Positions 5,629-8,326 of a stretch of DNA of 8,326 bases are shown here, piece by piece (the stretch's first letter is position 1; every line of letters starts with the position of its first letter). The position numbers and the translations under genes were made by a program. Where the stretch lies: positions 1 through 8,326 of the forward strand of contig JAUILJ010000307.1 in the NCBI GenBank assembly GCA_030433055.1. The letters run 5' to 3'. The notes under the pieces are model-generated. The model ran no database searches, had not been told where the DNA came from, and worked only from the letters and a program-made list of their open reading frames with translations. The stretch comes from Polyangia bacterium (GTDB lineage: Bacteria; Myxococcota_A; Polyangia; Polyangiales; Polyangiaceae).

Positions 5629-7161
5629 ATGACTCGAGGATCCTTGGGTGTCCGACGCCTGCGTTTGCTGGCTCTCTCAACCTTCACCTTGGGGTCCGCC
5701 TATGCATGCAGCGAGTACGATTCGTCCTTGCTCGTCCCGGCGGAATCGGGAGGCACTGGGGGCGCGAACGACGCTGGAAGCGACGTCAGCAGCGGCGGGA
5801 CGGCCGACAAGGATCCATTCTGGCCTCACCAGAGCGCCAACGGTTGCGACACCGAAGGCGTGCCCACCGCCGACCAGCGACCAAGCGTCGAAGACGCCGC
5901 AGATCTCCCTCCCCTGTACCTTGGGATGTTCACTGTCCACTTTGGCAGCGCCAAGGACGACAAGCCGTCGACACCGGATCCAGATGCTTGGCAGTCGATA
6001 GGCTTTGACCTCGACGGGCGCTGCAATAGCTCCACGACCTGCACGGGCGAATCGGATGAGCTCGGTTGCAAGAACAGCCAGGTCTCTCCCGACGATGGTG
6101 AGGCCTGTCGTGACAACGCGTTTGGGAGCCTGTTCACGGTCGCGAGTCAGGTCCCGGCGCTGGAGCCGTTTGGGCTGACGGAGGCGCACTTGAACTGCGG
6201 TCTGCTCCACGGCGAGTTCGGAGTGATGTTCAAGATCTCGGGCTACAACGGCAGCCTGAACGATCCGAACGTGCGCTTGGACGTCTACTCGTCGGACGGC
6301 GCAGAGAGATTGAGCCAGAGCATCTGCGGGACCAGCGGAGGTGGGCTTCCCACCGACTGGTCCAAGAACGCCGCATGGCTCGAGTCCGATCAGTTTCGAA
6401 TGTCGTCCCGCTACCTGACCAAGACGACCGGGGTCGAGCCGAAGACCTTGCCGGACTCGATCTACGCCGACGCGAATGCGTATGTACGCAACGGGTACCT
6501 CATCGCTCAGCTGCCAGATCCCACGGAGTTCTGGTTCTCCGGCGCGCGCAGCGGCGGGCACACGGCGGGCGCTCGCCTGTTGGTTCACCGGGGTGTGATC
6601 GCAGCGAAGTTGGTCCTGGGTTTTCAGGATGAGAACTGGAGCATCCCCGAGGGCACGCTGGGCGGCGTGATCAAGCCGAGTGAGTTCATTGGCAGCCTGC
6701 GCGAGATCGGGATGTGCGAGAACCTGTGCGGCAGCGACCAGGCGTTGCTCGACTTCTTGAACCAGCGCGCAGATTCGTTGCTCGAGGGGGATCCGAACCC
6801 CGACGTTGAGTGCGATGGGCTCAGCCTCGGTATTCAGTTCACCGCCAAAGAGGCGACGCCCGGCGAGATCGTCGACGTTCCTGAGCCCACCGAGTGCGGG
6901 AGCGCACCCAGCGACGCGCCACCGATTGGCTGCTCCTGTCCTTGCTCTGCGACGGGTGGGACTGGCGGATCCGCAGGTAGCGGCGGTACGACAGGCGGCA
7001 GCGGCGGTACGACGGGCGGCAGCGGCGGTACGACGGGCGGCAGCGGCGGTACGACGGGCGGCAGCGGCGGTGCGACGGGCGGCAGCGGCGGCGCGACAGG
7101 CGGCAGCGGCGGTGCGACGGGCGGCAGTGCGGGTACGACCGGCGCTGGTGGCACCAACTGA
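5629..7161 (+). CDS. Secreted probable lipoprotein with Gly/Ser/Thr heptad-repeat tail, function unknown
   Basis: A 510-residue exported protein; I do not recognise a characterised family. It has a basic n-region (RRLR, 9-12), a hydrophobic core, and Cys27 after AYA, a plausible but non-canonical lipobox. A linker (about 39-60, with SGGTGG) precedes a globular region (about 65-435). That region contains FDLDGRC (126-132), then Cys residues at 138, 147 and 160 and DDGEACRDN (155-163), a Cys/Asp-rich pattern I associate with uncharacterised myxobacterial secreted proteins. Further Cys pairs (363/367 and 435-439, CSCPC) suggest disulfides. The tail (443-510) is almost entirely Gly/Ser/Thr/Ala with heptads SGG(T/A)TGG and no C-terminal sorting motif. 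The ATG at 5629 is chosen because the signal peptide starts right after it; an ATG at 5617 (four residues more) is nearly as good. The GGAAG before 5629 is too close to be a convincing ribosome binding site. A role at the cell surface is inference. Confidence 0.85.
   Translation: MTRGSLGVRRLRLLALSTFTLGSAYACSEYDSSLLVPAESGGTGGANDAGSDVSSGGTADKDPFWPHQSANGCDTEGVPTADQRPSVEDAADLPPLYLGMFTVHFGSAKDDKPSTPDPDAWQSIGFDLDGRCNSSTTCTGESDELGCKNSQVSPDDGEACRDNAFGSLFTVASQVPALEPFGLTEAHLNCGLLHGEFGVMFKISGYNGSLNDPNVRLDVYSSDGAERLSQSICGTSGGGLPTDWSKNAAWLESDQFRMSSRYLTKTTGVEPKTLPDSIYADANAYVRNGYLIAQLPDPTEFWFSGARSGGHTAGARLLVHRGVIAAKLVLGFQDENWSIPEGTLGGVIKPSEFIGSLREIGMCENLCGSDQALLDFLNQRADSLLEGDPNPDVECDGLSLGIQFTAKEATPGEIVDVPEPTECGSAPSDAPPIGCSCPCSATGGTGGSAGSGGTTGGSGGTTGGSGGTTGGSGGTTGGSGGATGGSGGATGGSGGATGGSAGTTGAGGTN
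6979..7146 (+). repeat. 21-bp in-frame tandem repeat, 7 intact units plus 1 degenerate
   Basis: Seven consecutive 21-bp units from 6979 to 7125 encode SGGTTGG (units 1-4) and SGGATGG (units 5-7). Unit 8 (7126-7146) encodes SAGTTGA. Units 2, 3 and 4 are identical in DNA. Unit 1 differs from them by one base, and units 5 and 7 are identical to each other. Whole-unit gain or loss keeps the reading frame, so tail length can vary between strains by slippage or recombination. Confidence 0.95.
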
Positions 7162-7477
7162 GGCTCCCTCGCTGTCCATTACCGCGTGGATTTGAGGAGC
7201 GAGTGCGAATCTAGCTTCGTGAAGCGCTCACGTGCGTCGGTTGTGCCCGTCGCTTGCGGCGCGTACTGAGCTGCTGGTCTGATGGCGCGGCTTGACACCG
7301 GCCCCGCCCGCTCCTCGACGCTGGGTTGACCGCCTTTGCGGGGTATGCGCCCCATGGTGGTGGCCGTCGGCTGACACAGAAGGTGGGGAGCTTCCAGCTG
7401 CCCGTACACACGTTCCACGTCGCGGATGTGGACCGCAATCACCGCCTGGGCAGGACGGTGGGCGTCAACGGTGAGTC

Positions 7478-7529
7478 ACCCGCTTGGTCGACTCGCTCGT
7501 TTGGTCGAGGTCTTTGCGAGCCAACGGGT
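7478..7529. other. Bulged 14-pair inverted repeat
   Basis: ACCCG (7478-7482) pairs with CGGGT (7525-7529), TTGG (7484-7487) with CCAA (7521-7524), and CTCGC (7492-7496) with GCGAG (7516-7520). One base is bulged between the first two helices and four between the last two. A direct repeat TTGGTCGA occurs at 7484-7491 and 7501-7508. It could be the remains of a small RNA structure or a protein-binding region; no role is assigned. Confidence 0.35.
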
Positions 7530-7563
7530 AGCCGTAGCCGAAAAAGGGCCGTGGAAACCCACA

Positions 7564-7577
7564 GCATCCGTGGATGC
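7564..7577. promoter_or_regulatory. 14-bp palindrome upstream of the Nramp-related gene, possible operator
   Basis: GCATCCGTGGATGC is a perfect 6+6 inverted repeat around GT, 34 bases before the -10-like TATCCT and 49 before the ATG. The place would suit a regulator bound just upstream of the -35 region. It does not match the Fur, MntR or Zur consensus I know, so the link to metal control is inference from the downstream gene only. Confidence 0.3.
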
Positions 7578-7610
7578 GTGACGGGCATAGAGAGACGCGC
7601 GGAAAGCCAC

Positions 7611-7616
7611 TATCCT
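7611..7616 (+). promoter_or_regulatory. Putative -10 element of the Nramp-related gene
   Basis: TATCCT ends 10 bases before the ATG at 7627. No Shine-Dalgarno lies between them, which suggests a leaderless or nearly leaderless transcript. The context TATCCTCGCG is nearly the same as TATTCTCGCG before the DUF218 gene. No good -35 hexamer is seen at the usual spacing. Confidence 0.35.
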
Positions 7617-7626
7617 CGCGCCGCTC

Positions 7627-8326
7627 ATGCAGGAGAAGGGTTGGGTTCAGGCGCTGGGTCCTGGGTTGCTGTTCGCGGCGGCCGCGGTTGGTGTCTCGCA
7701 CTTGGTGCAGTCGACACGCGCCGGCGCACTGTTCGGTCTCGGCATGTTCGGTGTGATGCTGCTGGCGAACCTCACGAAGTATCCGGCGTTTCGCTTCGGT
7801 CAACAGTACGCGGCGGCGACGGGGACCTCACTCCTCGAGGGTTATCGCCGTCAAGGCAGCTGGGCGCTGTGGCTCTACGCGCTGCTGACGCTCTTGACCA
7901 TGTTCACCGTGCAGGCTGCGGTGACGTTCGTCACCGCGGCGCTGCTCGTGGCGACGCTTGGACTGAAGCTGAACCTGATCCTGGTGAGCGCCGGGCTGAT
8001 GGCGCTGTGCGCGGCGCTGCTGGCCGTTGGTCACTATCGCTGGTTGGATCGCGTGACGAAGCTGTTGGTTGGCGTACTCACGCTGACCACGCTGATCTCG
8101 ACGGTGCTGGTGCTGCCTCGCGTTGCCTGGGGCTCGCTGGCCCAGGTTGGCGCGCCGTTCGCGATGGGCAAGCAGTCCGTGCTGTTCGCCGCGGCGTTCA
8201 TGGGCTGGATGCCCTCCGCTATCGACGTTGCCGTGTGGCAATCACTGTGGGTGCTCGCGCGCCGCGACGATACGGGTCATGTACCAACGGTGCGGGAGTC
8301 GATGATCGACTTTCACATCGGCTATA
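7627..8326 (+). CDS. Nramp (SLC11)-related transporter with altered metal-site motifs (3' end missing)
   Basis: The first 233 codons of an integral membrane protein, cut by the right edge; family members run to about 400-450 residues. It lines up without gaps with Nramp TM1. LGPG (10-13) and the RAG and FG that follow (31-37) are kept, but the hallmark DPGN is GVSH here (22-25). In TM6 the MPHN motif reads MPSA (195-198): Met and Pro stay while His and Asn are lost. Hydrophobic segments fit TM1 (10-30), TM2 (about 38-58), TM3 (80-110), TM4 (114-135), TM5 (144-165) and TM6 (184-210). KYPAFRFGQQYAAATG (51-66) recalls a divergent prokaryotic Nramp-like clade. It should move a cation across the inner membrane, but Mn2+/Fe2+ selectivity cannot be assumed. 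The ATG at 7627 is the only start candidate after an in-frame TAG at 7588. There is no Shine-Dalgarno, but a -10-like TATCCT lies 10 bases upstream. It appears to be a single-gene unit. Confidence 0.87.
   Translation, partial: MQEKGWVQALGPGLLFAAAAVGVSHLVQSTRAGALFGLGMFGVMLLANLTKYPAFRFGQQYAAATGTSLLEGYRRQGSWALWLYALLTLLTMFTVQAAVTFVTAALLVATLGLKLNLILVSAGLMALCAALLAVGHYRWLDRVTKLLVGVLTLTTLISTVLVLPRVAWGSLAQVGAPFAMGKQSVLFAAAFMGWMPSAIDVAVWQSLWVLARRDDTGHVPTVRESMIDFHIGY

Larger units (their letters stand above)
7162..7626. other. 465-base intergenic region with inverted repeats, no supportable gene
   Basis: No reading frame here has a start signal or a recognisable family. Inverted repeats seen: CTCGCT/AGCGAG (7168-7173 with 7198-7203), soon after the lipoprotein stop; CGTGA/TCACG (7218-7222 with 7228-7232); a bulged 14-pair stem (7478-7529); and a palindrome at 7564-7577. 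None is followed by a T-run. The last part (about 7560-7626) is probably the promoter region of the Nramp-related gene. Confidence 0.6.

Noticed and set aside
5677..7179. 500-codon open frame on the minus strand opposite the lipoprotein gene, with long Ala/Arg-rich repeats
   Set aside because: It is the antisense reading of a high-GC gene. Its repeats mirror the 21-bp array, it has no family resemblance, and the plus-strand frame has a signal peptide and a sensible protein composition.
7179..7442. 87-codon minus-strand open frame in the intergenic gap
   Set aside because: No start signal, no recognisable family and no protein-like pattern; open frames of this size are expected by chance at this GC content.
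7383..8326. Plus-strand frame from a GTG at 7383 that I read as open to the window end
   Set aside because: It overlaps the Nramp-related gene in a different frame. That gene has clear family motifs and membrane segments, while this frame gives a low-complexity, Arg/Ala/Gly-rich product. Its first 80 codons lie in the intergenic gap but match nothing I recognise.
1..8326. A defence island, secondary metabolite cluster, prophage or insertion sequence
   Set aside because: None of the six recognised genes belongs to such systems, and there are no transposase, integrase, attachment-site or CRISPR-like patterns.

Overview
The window is GC-rich, gene-dense DNA. Its character points to a myxobacterium (Myxococcota, probably Polyangia). 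It carries a coupled DUF1592/DUF1552 gene pair, a secreted lipoprotein with Gly/Ser/Thr linkers typical of that group, and Gly-rich insertions even inside an enzyme-like protein. This taxonomic guess is an inference from gene families and composition only. I see no rRNA, tRNA, CRISPR array, transposase, phage gene, defence gene or biosynthetic cluster.

Layout, left to right. (1) Bases 1-1160 hold the 3' two thirds of ettA, an ABC-F translation factor cut by the left edge. (2) A 213-base gap follows, holding a simple GC hairpin and a longer, more elaborate foldable segment at 1260-1324. (3) Bases 1374-4432 hold a two-gene operon: a DUF1592-type lipoprotein with one haem-binding CxxCH motif, then a Tat-exported DUF1552 protein. 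The second gene starts inside the stop codon of the first and has a near-perfect ribosome binding site. (4) On the minus strand, 4435-5505, lies a membrane-anchored DUF218 (YdcF/SanA/ElyC-like) protein; its stop codon is only 2 bases from that of the DUF1552 gene. (5) Divergently from it, 5629-7161 encodes a secreted, probably lipid-anchored protein of unknown function, ending in a 21-bp/7-residue tandem repeat. (6) A 465-base gap (7162-7626) has inverted repeats but no gene I can support. (7) From 7627 to the right edge is the first 233 codons of an Nramp (SLC11)-related transporter in which the two hallmark metal-binding motifs are replaced.

The genes do not form one obvious pathway. The tight functional unit is the DUF1592/DUF1552 pair, which acts outside the cytoplasm, one partner exported by Sec/lipoprotein routes and the other folded through Tat. 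ettA is a housekeeping gene. The DUF218 protein, the repeat-tailed lipoprotein and the Nramp relative appear to be separate transcription units. Three of the six proteins are envelope or secreted proteins of unknown biochemical role. The points most worth a second look are the altered Nramp metal site, the single-haem DUF1592/DUF1552 module, the structured segment upstream of it, and the apparently leaderless promoters.
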